A DNA stretch of 64,000 bases from JAUJOE01 sp038252945. GTDB taxonomy: Bacteria; Actinomycetota; Actinomycetes; Propionibacteriales; Nocardioidaceae. The stretch is from assembly GCA_038252945.1 (NCBI GenBank), contig JBBSHN010000001.1, forward strand, positions 72,068 to 136,067, given 5' to 3'. This document shows, piece by piece, positions 34,730 to 42,747 of the stretch; the stretch's first letter is position 1; every line of letters starts with the position of its first letter. A program made the position numbers and the translations under genes. The notes under the pieces were generated by a model that ran no database searches, had not been told where the DNA came from, and was given only the letters and a program-made list of their open reading frames with translations.

Positions 34730-35691
34730 TTGGACTTCCGTTGGCTTCGGGACTGTCTGCGCGGCTGAGCACGTGGGGTGACTTGTGCCGGCGGTGCAGA
34801 CGGAGGCGAGGTTGCGGTGTCGGGCGTGGTGGAACCGGCCACGCTGCTTCCATGCGACTCGCGAGCCTGTTTGGCCGCAAATGCCGGGGTTCCGGGTGTC
34901 GGATTGTTCCGGATGACGTAGAACTGCTGACCCATCGTCCACAGGTTGGAGGTCGACCAGTAAAGCAAAACGCCCAATGGAAAGGCGATGCCGCCGACTG
35001 CGAAAACGACTGGGAGTACGTACAACAGTAGTTTCTGCTGCTGCGCGTACTGACCCGTCATCGCCGACTCGGGCATGTTTTTGCGCATCAACTGCCGCTG
35101 CGTGGTGAACGTCGTCACTGTCATCAACACGACGAGAAAAGCAGTCAGCCACTGCGTGCCGTTCCACGCCCAGGGCCAGCCAATTCCGTCACCGCTCTTG
35201 GTGAAGGAGTCAGAAATCCGCGCGATGCCGAATATCGTGCTGTCCTTGAGCGAGGTCACATCGCTTGCCGTCAGGAACCCCTCCTTTTGCCCGTTCGCGG
35301 CGTTGTTCAAGGTTCGGAACAACGCCAGAAAGATAGGCATCTGGAGCAGTAGGGGGAGGCAGGAGGCCAGCGGGTTTGTCCCGGTGTCCTTGTACAGCTT
35401 CATGGTTTCTTGGGTGAGCCGCTCTCGGTCGTGCCCGTACTTCTTCTGCAGCTCTTTGACCTTCGGCTGCAGCATCTGCAGATTTCGGCTGCTCTTGATC
35501 TGCCGCACGAACAGCGGAATCAAGGCGGTGCGGATGACGACGGTGAGGCCGATGATGGACAGGGCCCAGGAGACGCCCGCATTCCAACCGAGGATCCCGG
35601 CGAACAGGCGGTGGAAGACAATGAGCACGCCGGAGGTCATGTAGTACAGCGGCTTCATGATCGCCTCGCCGATGCTGAGCAAGAAGTTCAC
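34726..35691 (-). CDS. yidC: Membrane protein insertase YidC/Oxa1
   Basis: Inserts proteins into the cytoplasmic membrane with or without Sec. 321 residues. Hydrophobic segments start at LYYMTSGVLIVFHRLFAG; the conserved groove begins SWALSIIGLTVVIRTALIPLFVRQIKSSRNLQMLQPKVKELQKKYG, followed by LPLLLQMPIFLALFRTLNNA and a C-terminal basic/Pro-rich tail (QPRRQSRSQRKSK). It has no long periplasmic domain, as in Gram-positive forms. Overlaps both yidD (4 nt) and khpB (4 nt). Confidence 0.97.
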   Translation of the reverse strand: MNFLLSIGEAIMKPLYYMTSGVLIVFHRLFAGILGWNAGVSWALSIIGLTVVIRTALIPLFVRQIKSSRNLQMLQPKVKELQKKYGHDRERLTQETMKLYKDTGTNPLASCLPLLLQMPIFLALFRTLNNAANGQKEGFLTASDVTSLKDSTIFGIARISDSFTKSGDGIGWPWAWNGTQWLTAFLVVLMTVTTFTTQRQLMRKNMPESAMTGQYAQQQKLLLYVLPVVFAVGGIAFPLGVLLYWSTSNLWTMGQQFYVIRNNPTPGTPAFAAKQARESHGSSVAGSTTPDTATSPPSAPPAQVTPRAQPRRQSRSQRKSK

Positions 35692-35948
35692 GCCAACTCC
35701 TCACTCTCGCGTCGCCGCGACGGCCACCAGTGGAACGTGGTGGGCACCGGATCGTATCCTCCGCTTGCCCACGGATGGCAGCAACTCAGGCGATGTGCCG
35801 CTAGCCACAGCCCTCTGCCGGCGCCGAAACGAGTCACCGCTTCTAGCGTGTAGGCGGAGCAGGACGGATAGTACCGGCAGACCTGGCCATACAGCGGGCT
35901 GATCAGCAGTCGATACGCTCTCAGTACCCAGATCAGGACATGCTTCAT
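35688..35948 (-). CDS. yidD: Membrane protein insertion efficiency factor YidD
   Basis: Small membrane-associated protein that aids YidC-dependent insertion. 86 residues from ATG 35948, which overlaps the rnpA stop by 4 nt. It has the family core LISPLYGQVCRYYPSCSAYTLEAVTRFGAGRGLWLAAHRLSCCHPW, with its conserved Cys residues, and GGYDPVP. An upstream in-frame extension to 35981 is rejected because it lies inside rnpA. Confidence 0.96.
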   Translation of the reverse strand: MKHVLIWVLRAYRLLISPLYGQVCRYYPSCSAYTLEAVTRFGAGRGLWLAAHRLSCCHPWASGGYDPVPTTFHWWPSRRRESEELA

Positions 35949-36286
35949 TTTCGCTGGCAGTCTACTTGCCGCAGGCACCACTCAAGGTCCCCGAGCAGAC
36001 GAAGATAGGGCACTCGTGCTGCTGCTGGATGAGCCCGGACGACGATGCGACCCGACGACAATGCCCGGACGTGCTGGTGAAGTCCAGCTCGAAGGCGCCG
36101 CTTGACCCGGTTGCGGACCACCGCACCACCGACCGCCTTACTGACGATGACGCCAGCTTGAGCCTGCGTCATCTCGACGTCGCGGAGTGCATGCACCGTC
36201 ATGAGGGGGGTGGAGCAGCGACTCCCTCGCTTGATGGTCGCGCTGAACGCAGCGCTTGACCGGAGCCGATAGAGACGAGGAAGCAC
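35945..36286 (-). CDS. rnpA: Ribonuclease P protein component
   Basis: Protein subunit of RNase P, which cuts the 5' leaders of tRNAs. 113 residues, normal size. The RNA-binding motif is AVVRNRVKRRLR; LYRLRSSAAFSATIKRG and VSKAVGGAVVRN are diagnostic. It lies 18 nt after rpmH and overlaps yidD by 4 nt. Well conserved, no oddity. Confidence 0.97.
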   Translation of the reverse strand: MLPRLYRLRSSAAFSATIKRGSRCSTPLMTVHALRDVEMTQAQAGVIVSKAVGGAVVRNRVKRRLRAGLHQHVRALSSGRIVVRAHPAAARVPYLRLLGDLEWCLRQVDCQRK

Positions 36287-36304
36287 GAAAGCGCAAGGCG
36301 ACTG

Positions 36305-36442
36305 TCAGGCGGCGAGGCGGCTGCGGCCCTTGCGTCGCCGAGCAGCCAGAATGGCTCGCCCAGCTCGGGTACGCATGCGTAAGCGAAACCCGTGCGTTCT
36401 AGCCCGACGGCGGTTGTTGGGCTGATAGGTGCGCTTGCTCAC
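36305..36442 (-). CDS. rpmH: Large ribosomal subunit protein bL34
   Basis: 45-residue basic ribosomal protein: SKRTYQPNNRRRARTHGFR then RAGRAILAARRRKGRSRLAA. GTG start at 36442. First gene of the minus-strand operon rpmH-rnpA-yidD-yidC-khpB-rsmG-parA-parB. Confidence 0.97.
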   Translation of the reverse strand: MSKRTYQPNNRRRARTHGFRLRMRTRAGRAILAARRRKGRSRLAA

Positions 36443-36804
36443 GTCTTCTCACGGTACGGGGCGCCCCAGAGCAGGTCAAACTAGCCCTCGGCCCCTTCGT
36501 CGCCCGTCGGCCCTTTGTCAGGGTCACGGGTTCCGGTGGGCGTCCTGCGGTTGAGATCCGTTCAGGGCGACCCACGCAAGCCGACACGCCGCCGACTCGC
36601 CGTATCTGAAATTTTCGCCCCGTGAAGCTGTGGACGCGCGCTTGATGTAGGGGATGAGATGTTGTTAGCGTCCCCCGCGGGCGAGGTTTTCCCTCCCGTC
36701 TCCGGTACCTCGGGCGGCAATGACCGCACATATTGCACAGCCTGTGGATAACTGTGTGGATGCAGTTGTCCACCCCGTCGAGAAGGAGTAGGTGCACGCA
36801 TCCT
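36443..36804. promoter_or_regulatory. dnaA/rpmH divergent region with DnaA boxes
   Basis: 362-bp gene-free spacer between divergent rpmH and dnaA. Three tightly spaced DnaA boxes lie at its dnaA end: tgtggataa (36743-36751, perfect TTATCCACA), tgtggatgc (36755-36763) and ttgtccacc (36766-36774). They suit DnaA autoregulation of its own promoter. No clear -10/-35 is assigned. The spacer probably also holds the rpmH promoter on the minus strand. Confidence 0.75.
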
Positions 36805-38220
36805 ATGACCCAGGTGGCCGACCTCGCCTCAGCTTGGAGCTCACTCGTTGAGGACTTGCCCGCCAGCCACCGGGCGTGGTTGTCAGCCTCCAAGCCCGTC
36901 ACGTTGCATGAAAGCACGGCGATCGTCGCCGTACCGGATGACTTCACCCGCACGCAGCTGGAGAGCCGACTTCGACCGCGGCTGGAAGACGCCCTCAGCC
37001 GGACTCTGGGGCGCGCCGTGCGGCTTGCCGTCACCGTCGACCCAGCTCTGGGGGACGACGAGGAGCTGGCCGAGACAGGTCTCGAACTCGAGGGCCAAAG
37101 TGAGAACCTCGCCCTCGGACCACTGTCGGCTTCCTCATCCGCTGGTCGCACAGCAGCAACGAGTTCGGTCAATGGGGCTCGCGAAGCCCGCCTCAACCCG
37201 AAATATCTCTTCGAGACGTTCGTCATCGGCTCGTCCAACCGCTTCGCGCACGCTGCGGCCGTGGCTGTAGCCGAGGCCCCCGGTAAGGCCTATAACCCGC
37301 TACTTGTCTACGGCGACTCCGGCTTGGGAAAGACCCATCTGCTCCACGCCATCGGCCATTACGTCCGCAGTCTCTTCAGTGGTGCGAGTGTTCGGTACGT
37401 CAGCAGTGAGGAGTTCACCAACGACTTCATCAACGCCATACGTGACGATCGCGCCGCTGGTTTTCACCGCCGTTACCGCGACGTCGATGTGCTGCTGATC
37501 GACGACATCCAATTTCTCGAGGGCAAGATCCAGACTCAGGAAGAGTTCTTCCACACCTTCAACGCCTTGCACAACGCCAACAAGCAAATCGTCATTACCT
37601 CTGACCGTCCGCCGAAACGGTTGGCGGCGCTCGAGGACCGCTTGCGTAACCGTTTCGAGTGGGGCTTGATCACCGACGTACAACCACCGGACCTCGAAAC
37701 ACGCATCGCAATACTGCGCAAGAAGGCGGCCACGGAACGCCTTACCGCGCCACCGGACGTGCTGGAGTTCATCGCCAGCAAGATCCAGACCAATATCCGT
37801 GAGCTCGAAGGTGCACTCATCCGGGTGACTGCCTTCGCCAGTCTCAACCGCCAGGCTGTGGATCTCACCCTGGCAGAGATCGTGCTGAAGGATCTGATTC
37901 CTGAAGGCGGGGAACCGGAGATCACAGCCGCGCTGATCATCGCTCAGACCGCTGCCTACTTCGGTCTCTCGATCGACGATCTCTGTGGCGTCAGCCGAAG
38001 CCGCGTGCTGGTGACGGCACGCCAGATCGCGATGTACCTGTGTCGGGAACTGACCGACCTGTCGCTGCCGAAGATCGGCCAGCAGTTCGGTGGCCGCGAC
38101 CACACCACAGTCATGCACGCGGACCGCAAGATCCGGCAGCTGATGGCAGAGCGTCGAAGCGTCTACAACCAGGTGCGCGAGCTCACCAACCGGATCAAGC
38201 AGCAGGCTCGCCAGCAGTGA
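36805..38220 (+). CDS. dnaA: Chromosomal replication initiator DnaA
   Basis: AAA+ initiator that melts oriC. 471 residues from ATG 36805. Domain I (about 1-90, AWSSLVEDLPASHRAWL), disordered domain II to about 130, AAA+ domain III from NPKYLFETFVIGSSNRFAHAAA with Walker A GDSGLGKTHLLHAIG, Walker B DVLLIDDIQFLEGK and the sensor region TSDRPPKRLAALEDRLRNRF, then domain IV with CRELTDLSLPKIGQQFGGRDHTTVMHA, the DnaA-box-binding signature. A TTG-initiated frame from 36733 is rejected because it runs over the DnaA boxes. AAGGAG sits 16 nt upstream, rather far. Confidence 0.98.
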   Translation: MTQVADLASAWSSLVEDLPASHRAWLSASKPVTLHESTAIVAVPDDFTRTQLESRLRPRLEDALSRTLGRAVRLAVTVDPALGDDEELAETGLELEGQSENLALGPLSASSSAGRTAATSSVNGAREARLNPKYLFETFVIGSSNRFAHAAAVAVAEAPGKAYNPLLVYGDSGLGKTHLLHAIGHYVRSLFSGASVRYVSSEEFTNDFINAIRDDRAAGFHRRYRDVDVLLIDDIQFLEGKIQTQEEFFHTFNALHNANKQIVITSDRPPKRLAALEDRLRNRFEWGLITDVQPPDLETRIAILRKKAATERLTAPPDVLEFIASKIQTNIRELEGALIRVTAFASLNRQAVDLTLAEIVLKDLIPEGGEPEITAALIIAQTAAYFGLSIDDLCGVSRSRVLVTARQIAMYLCRELTDLSLPKIGQQFGGRDHTTVMHADRKIRQLMAERRSVYNQVRELTNRIKQQARQQ

Positions 38221-38623
38221 GTTCCCGAGTTCCGCCACGTAACGCTGTATCCCCACACCCTGGGGACAACTCTGTGGAAGGTCGGAAGTCTCTGGTCGAA
38301 AGCTGGGGAAGCCGGTGCCCGCAACTCCGTCGCATTCCCCGGCTGGCTGGTGACACCCACAGTGAGTGCACCGCTCCCCACACGTCGTCCACCCCCCGCG
38401 GACCGAGGCTGACCTGGCCAATAACGGTGCTTCCCACATTTTCCACCGCTGCTATGAAGACGACGAATATCCATAGATCTACATCTTTTCTTCAAGTTCT
38501 CGCAGCGGAATGCTGGGGAAGACCACCCCGGGCACGAAAGTCCGCCACCTTCAGTGACACCCGGCGACCGCTCCAGGTCGCACCCGGATTCACCCGTCCG
38601 GCTGGCGTAGAGAGAGGTTCGCG
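38221..38623. other. oriC: Probable oriC (dnaA-dnaN spacer)
   Basis: 402-bp gene-free spacer in the usual actinobacterial oriC position. It carries about ten DnaA-box-like 9-mers: tatccccaca (38248-38257), tggggacaa (38261-38269), ctgtggaag (38272-38280), ctggggaag (38303-38311), ctccccaca (38374-38382), cttcccaca (38430-38438), ttttccacc (38439-38447), atatccata (38467-38475), ctggggaag (38513-38521) and more. An AT-rich run lies at 38458-38500, a plausible unwinding element. Most boxes deviate from consensus, as is normal in high-GC actinobacteria. Confidence 0.85.
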
Positions 38624-39769
38624 GTGAAGATCAGAGTCGAACGCGACGTCTTCGCGGACGCCGTAGCGTGGACCGCTCGAAGTATTCCCACTCGTCTCGG
38701 AACAGTGCCGCAGCTCGCTGGCATCCTGGTGCAGACAAGCGAGGAAGGCCTGACTCTCAGCGGCTTCGACTACGAAACGTCCGCCACGGCGACGCTTCCG
38801 GCTGATGTTGCAGATGATGGCCATGTGCTGGTGTCCGGCCGACTCCTGGCAGACATCTCTCGTTCCCTGCCCAACCGTCCTATCGATCTTGCGCTGGACG
38901 GCCAAAAGCTCACGTTGCGCTGCGGCAGCTCGCGCTTCAGCCTTCAAACGATGCCGACTCAGGACTATCCGGCACTTCCGGAGATGCCTGATGTCGTCGG
39001 GTCTGTGGATGCCGACATCTTCGCTGCGGCAGTCGCGCAGGCGGTCACGGCCGCGGGGCGAGACGACATGCTGCCTGTGCTGACCGGAGTAAAGATGGAG
39101 ATGCAAGGGACCACACTGTCGTTGGTCGCCACCGACCGCTTCCGGCTAAGCCTGCGCGAAATTCCCTGGCGACCGTTAGAGACCGACATGGACAACAGTG
39201 CGCTCGTCCCGGCGCGGGTACTGGCTGAGACCGCTCGCTCGATGACCACAGGGGATTCCCTGGACATTGCGTTGTCTCCGGTCGGTACAAGCCACGGCTT
39301 GATCGGCTTCACCACGAAGGGGCAAGAGGGCACGCGGCTCACCACGACTCGGCTGATCGACGGTGGCTTCCCCAATGTCCGGCAGCTTTTCCCGAGTACC
39401 TCCACCGTCACCGCCGAACTCGACGTGTCAGCGCTTGTCGACTCCGTCAAACGGGTCTCTCTCGTCGCGGGGCGAAACACTCCGGTTCGTCTGACCTTCA
39501 GCGACGAGGTCGTCACGCTGGAGGCCGGCAATGGTGAGGAGGCTCAGGCCTCGGAGTCGCTAGCCGCGGTAGTCGAAGGTGGGGACATCACCATCGGTTT
39601 CAACCCGACCTACCTGCTTGACGGGCTCGGCGCTGTTGCAGGGTCGCACGTCCACATTGCCATGACGGAACCCGGCCGCCCCGCCGCGTTCACCAGCATG
39701 CCCGAAGCTCATGAAAAGCCTGATCCGGACTTTAGGTACCTGCTGATGCCGTTGCGCATGCAGGGCTGA
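38624..39769 (+). CDS. dnaN: DNA polymerase III beta subunit (sliding clamp)
   Basis: Ring-shaped clamp holding the replicative polymerase on DNA. 381 residues; GTG 38624 follows AGAGAGG. Three clamp domains of about 120 residues: start MKIRVERDVFADAVAWTARSIP, RPIDLALDGQKLTLRCGSSRFSLQTMPTQDYPALPE, then DDMLPVLTGVKMEM...LSLVATDRFRLS, and the C-terminal FRYLLMPLRMQG typical of the family. It follows oriC directly. Confidence 0.98.
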   Translation: MKIRVERDVFADAVAWTARSIPTRLGTVPQLAGILVQTSEEGLTLSGFDYETSATATLPADVADDGHVLVSGRLLADISRSLPNRPIDLALDGQKLTLRCGSSRFSLQTMPTQDYPALPEMPDVVGSVDADIFAAAVAQAVTAAGRDDMLPVLTGVKMEMQGTTLSLVATDRFRLSLREIPWRPLETDMDNSALVPARVLAETARSMTTGDSLDIALSPVGTSHGLIGFTTKGQEGTRLTTTRLIDGGFPNVRQLFPSTSTVTAELDVSALVDSVKRVSLVAGRNTPVRLTFSDEVVTLEAGNGEEAQASESLAAVVEGGDITIGFNPTYLLDGLGAVAGSHVHIAMTEPGRPAAFTSMPEAHEKPDPDFRYLLMPLRMQG

Positions 39770-39801
39770 TAGTCGACGACGACGCGAAAGGGAAATTCTC
39801 G

Positions 39802-40719
39802 ATGGACATCGGCCTAGTAGGGCTTGGGAAGATGGGCGGCAACATGCGGGAGCGGTTGCGACGCAACGGCCACACGGTCGTCGGCTTCGACCGCGATCCT
39901 GAGCTCGCCGATGTAGGGAGTCTCAAGGAGCTCGCCGCAGCACTTCCAACCCCGAAGGTGGTGTGGGTGATGGTACCTGCGGGCGAGGCCACGCAAGGCA
40001 CGATTCGAGAACTTGGGGACCTCCTCGACGCTGGTGATGTGGTCGTGGACGGCGGAAACTCGAGGTGGACTGACGACCAAGCCAACGCTGCAAGCCTGAA
40101 GGAGAAGGGGATCGGCTTCGTTGATTGTGGGGTCTCCGGCGGAGTGTGGGGGCTGGACAACGGTTACGCACTGATGTGCGGAGGTGCCCCGGACGACGTC
40201 GCCAAGGTGCAGCCGGCGTTCGACGCGCTGAAGCCCGAGGGTGAATTCGGCTTCGTTCACGCGGGCAGCGTTGGTGCCGGTCACTTCTCCAAGATGGTTC
40301 ATAACGGGATCGAGTACGGCATCATGCAGTCCTACGCCGAAGGCTGGGAACTACTCGAGAAGATGGTGATCGTCGACAACGTCACCGAGGTGCTGCGGTC
40401 TTGGCGGCAAGGCACGGTGATTCGCTCGTGGCTGCTCGACCTACTGGTTGCAGCGCTGGACGAGGATGACGAGCTCTCCCACATCGTTGGATACGCCGAA
40501 GACTCAGGTGAGGGTCGGTGGACCGTTGAAGCCGCGATCGAGAACGCCGTACCGCTGTACGCCATCACGTCGGCTCTGTTTGCTCGATTTCTCTCTCGCC
40601 AAGACGACTCTCCCGCAATGAAGGCTGTCGCGGCGATGCGAAACCAGTTCGGCGGCCATGCAGTCCGTGCCGGTGGCGGCCCGGCCGCGACCCCTTCGGC
40701 GGACGTCCCCGAGTCCTGA
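39802..40719 (+). CDS. gnd: 6-phosphogluconate dehydrogenase, decarboxylating (short NAD-type)
   Basis: Oxidative pentose phosphate step from 6-phosphogluconate to ribulose-5-phosphate. 305 residues, the short form (the long form is about 470). Cofactor motif DIGLVGLGKMGGNMRERL, signature VVDGGNSRW, VSGGVWGL, and catalytic Lys in GHFSKMVHNGIEYG. It sits in the dnaN-gnd-recF order found in many actinobacteria, 32 nt after dnaN and 4 nt before recF. Confidence 0.95.
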   Translation: MDIGLVGLGKMGGNMRERLRRNGHTVVGFDRDPELADVGSLKELAAALPTPKVVWVMVPAGEATQGTIRELGDLLDAGDVVVDGGNSRWTDDQANAASLKEKGIGFVDCGVSGGVWGLDNGYALMCGGAPDDVAKVQPAFDALKPEGEFGFVHAGSVGAGHFSKMVHNGIEYGIMQSYAEGWELLEKMVIVDNVTEVLRSWRQGTVIRSWLLDLLVAALDEDDELSHIVGYAEDSGEGRWTVEAAIENAVPLYAITSALFARFLSRQDDSPAMKAVAAMRNQFGGHAVRAGGGPAATPSADVPES

Positions 40720-40723
40720 GTAG

Positions 40724-41872
40724 GTGCGCGTTCGCGTGCTCTCGTTGAAGGACTTCCGCTCTTATACGGACGTCGACGTCGAACTCGACGGTGGAGTCTC
40801 GACCTTCGTGGGGCCGAATGGGCAAGGAAAGACCAATCTGGTGGAGGCGGTCGAGTACGCGGCCACTCAGTCGTCGCATCGAGTGGCCACGGATGCGCCG
40901 CTGGTTCGCTCCGGAGCCGACCGCGCCGTCCTGCGTACCGTCGTTCACAAAGTCGACCGTGAAGCCGTCATCGAGCTGGAGATCAACCCAGGAGGTGTAA
41001 ACCGAGCGCGGCTGAATCGTGGCGCATTCGTCCGGCCGCGCAGCGTATTGTCGATCCTCCGGGCGGTGGTGTTCGCGCCCGGCGACATCGACCTGGTCAA
41101 AGGTGACCCCAATGGTCGCCGTCGTTTCCTCGACACTTTGTTGGTTGCCCGTAAACCACGGTATGCGGCTGTACGGGGCGAGTTCGACCGGGTAATTCGT
41201 CAGCGCAACTCGCTTCTCAAGACGGCTGGCCGTGCGGGTGGTCGCTTCAACCCAGAGTTTTCACCCTTGGATGTGTGGGACGTTCATGCCGCGGAGACCG
41301 GAGCAGAGTTGCTGGCGGGGCGACTCGCCCTTGTCGGTGAGCTGCGTCCACACATGGTGGCGTACTACCGCGCGCTCACGGCCGGAACACCGAAGCCAGG
41401 TGACGGAAATGCCGCCTCGATCACCTACAACAGTTCGGCGCCGTCGGTCAACGTGTCGGATGCCGCGCCCGACCGAGCCGATCTTCGGCAGTTCCTGCTT
41501 GAAGCGATGGCGAAGCGGCGCCCGGAAGAGCTGGACCGCGGTGTGAGCCTTGTAGGGCCTCACCGAGATGACGTCGTCGTGACGCTCGGCGGGTCGCCAG
41601 CTCGCGGCTACGCCAGTCACGGGGAATCGTGGTCACTCGCGCTGGCGTTGCGGCTGGCGGCCTTCGAGCTGCTCCGCAGCGATGGCGACGATCCGGTCCT
41701 CGTGCTCGACGACGTGTTCGCCGAGCTGGACGACATACGTCGTGAGCGGCTGGCTGATCGAATCACTGACGCCGAACAGGTGCTCATCACTGCGGCCGTT
41801 GCAGCCGATGTGCCGGCGACGCTTCACGGAGCTCGTTTCGATGTCCGGGACGGAGACGTGCGCCGTGCCTGA
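40724..41872 (+). CDS. recF: DNA replication and repair protein RecF
   Basis: SMC-like ATPase for RecA loading at gaps. 382 residues from GTG 40724. Walker A GPNGQGKTNLVEAVEY, conserved RVRVLSLKDFRSY start, RRRFLDTLL, LVGPHRDDVVVTLGG, SHGESWSLALALRLAAFE signature and Walker B VLVLDDVFAELDDIRRERL. It overlaps dciA by 8 nt. Confidence 0.97.
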   Translation: MRVRVLSLKDFRSYTDVDVELDGGVSTFVGPNGQGKTNLVEAVEYAATQSSHRVATDAPLVRSGADRAVLRTVVHKVDREAVIELEINPGGVNRARLNRGAFVRPRSVLSILRAVVFAPGDIDLVKGDPNGRRRFLDTLLVARKPRYAAVRGEFDRVIRQRNSLLKTAGRAGGRFNPEFSPLDVWDVHAAETGAELLAGRLALVGELRPHMVAYYRALTAGTPKPGDGNAASITYNSSAPSVNVSDAAPDRADLRQFLLEAMAKRRPEELDRGVSLVGPHRDDVVVTLGGSPARGYASHGESWSLALALRLAAFELLRSDGDDPVLVLDDVFAELDDIRRERLADRITDAEQVLITAAVAADVPATLHGARFDVRDGDVRRA

Positions 41873-42389
41873 CCTCCCGGGGAACTCCTCCTCCCATGAG
41901 GCCGCTGGCTTGGACCTTGCTCGCTCCGTCGCAGGCGCGTTGCGCGGGATACGCAGTCGGCGGCCGCGGCAGGGCAGCCGACGTGCAGGCCGGCGAGCCG
42001 AGCCGCAAGCCTCCGGGGCACATCCCGACGATCGCGACCCCGCGCCGCTCGGCGCCGTCGTCGACAAGCTTGTTGCAGACAGAGGCTGGTCGGTTGATCT
42101 TGCGGTGCGGGGCGTGTTTGCCAAGTGGCCGGCGATCGTCGGATTCGAAGTAGCGTCACACTGCACACCCGAATCGTTTCGCGATGGAGTCGTGGAGGTG
42201 CGTACTGACTCCACAGCCTGGGCCACCCAGTTGAAGTTGCTGGCTCCCACCGTCGTCCGTCGGCTCAATGAGGAGTTAGGTGACGGCACCGTGTCGCGGA
42301 TCGACGTCCGCGGCCCGCTCGTTCCATCGTGGCGTCGCGGACGTCGGTCTGTCAGAGACGGACGAGGCCCTCGCGATACCTATGGCTAG
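41865..42389 (+). CDS. dciA: DciA family DnaB-loading factor (DUF721)
   Basis: Predicted loader of the replicative helicase; DciA replaces DnaC/DnaI in most bacteria, and no dnaC-like gene is in the window. 174 residues from GTG 41865, overlapping recF by 8 nt. The N-terminal half is Arg/Ala-rich and disordered; the KH-like DciA core (about 65-150) reads KWPAIVGFEVASHCTPESF then DGVVEVRTDSTAWATQLKLLAPTVVRRL. The frame is open upstream into recF, but conserved DciA sequence begins after GTG 41865. Its client, DnaB, is encoded at the left edge. Confidence 0.9.
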   Translation: MPDLPGNSSSHEAAGLDLARSVAGALRGIRSRRPRQGSRRAGRRAEPQASGAHPDDRDPAPLGAVVDKLVADRGWSVDLAVRGVFAKWPAIVGFEVASHCTPESFRDGVVEVRTDSTAWATQLKLLAPTVVRRLNEELGDGTVSRIDVRGPLVPSWRRGRRSVRDGRGPRDTYG

Positions 42390-42747
42390 GAAACCTCGAG
42401 GAAGTCGGACCGCGTGGCGCCCGTGCCGCCAGACCACAGCCTGCGCGTAGACCAGTCCAGACAGCGCGGTCCCGTATGGGGACCTTCGCCGACGCATGTA
42501 CGAAGCTATGAAAGGCGTTTGGACGCCATCCACGGTGCTTTCGGCTTCGGTCGGGCACCGAACTTGTGGATCAGGATCCCGGGATTGACGTTGTAATCAC
42601 TTATAATGGACTTAAGCAGTGGCTCGCAGCTTTGTGTGAGGCGGCCATGGGGAGGGTCGCTGCTGAACGGTCCATCTGCTGCCAACCTGGGCCGGAGTTC
42701 GAGCCCGTCACCACGGCTCGCGCCCCTACGACCTAGGAGGTCTGTTC
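42390..42747 (+). promoter_or_regulatory. gyrB leader with candidate -10 and a DnaA-like box
   Basis: 358-bp gene-free stretch before gyrB. A consensus TATAAT lies at 42602-42607, and TTGACG at 42585-42590 precedes it by only 11 nt, too short to pair in the usual way, so the -35 is unassigned. A ttgtggatc motif sits at 42564-42572. The long leader would suit supercoiling-dependent control of gyrase. No coding signal seen. Confidence 0.4.

Noticed and set aside
37300..38439. 379-residue minus-strand ORF
   Set aside because: Antisense to dnaA and runs into oriC.
38248..38521. CRISPR-like look of the repeated oriC motifs
   Set aside because: The motifs are 9-bp, degenerate, in both orientations and irregularly spaced, as expected of DnaA boxes and not of CRISPR repeats.
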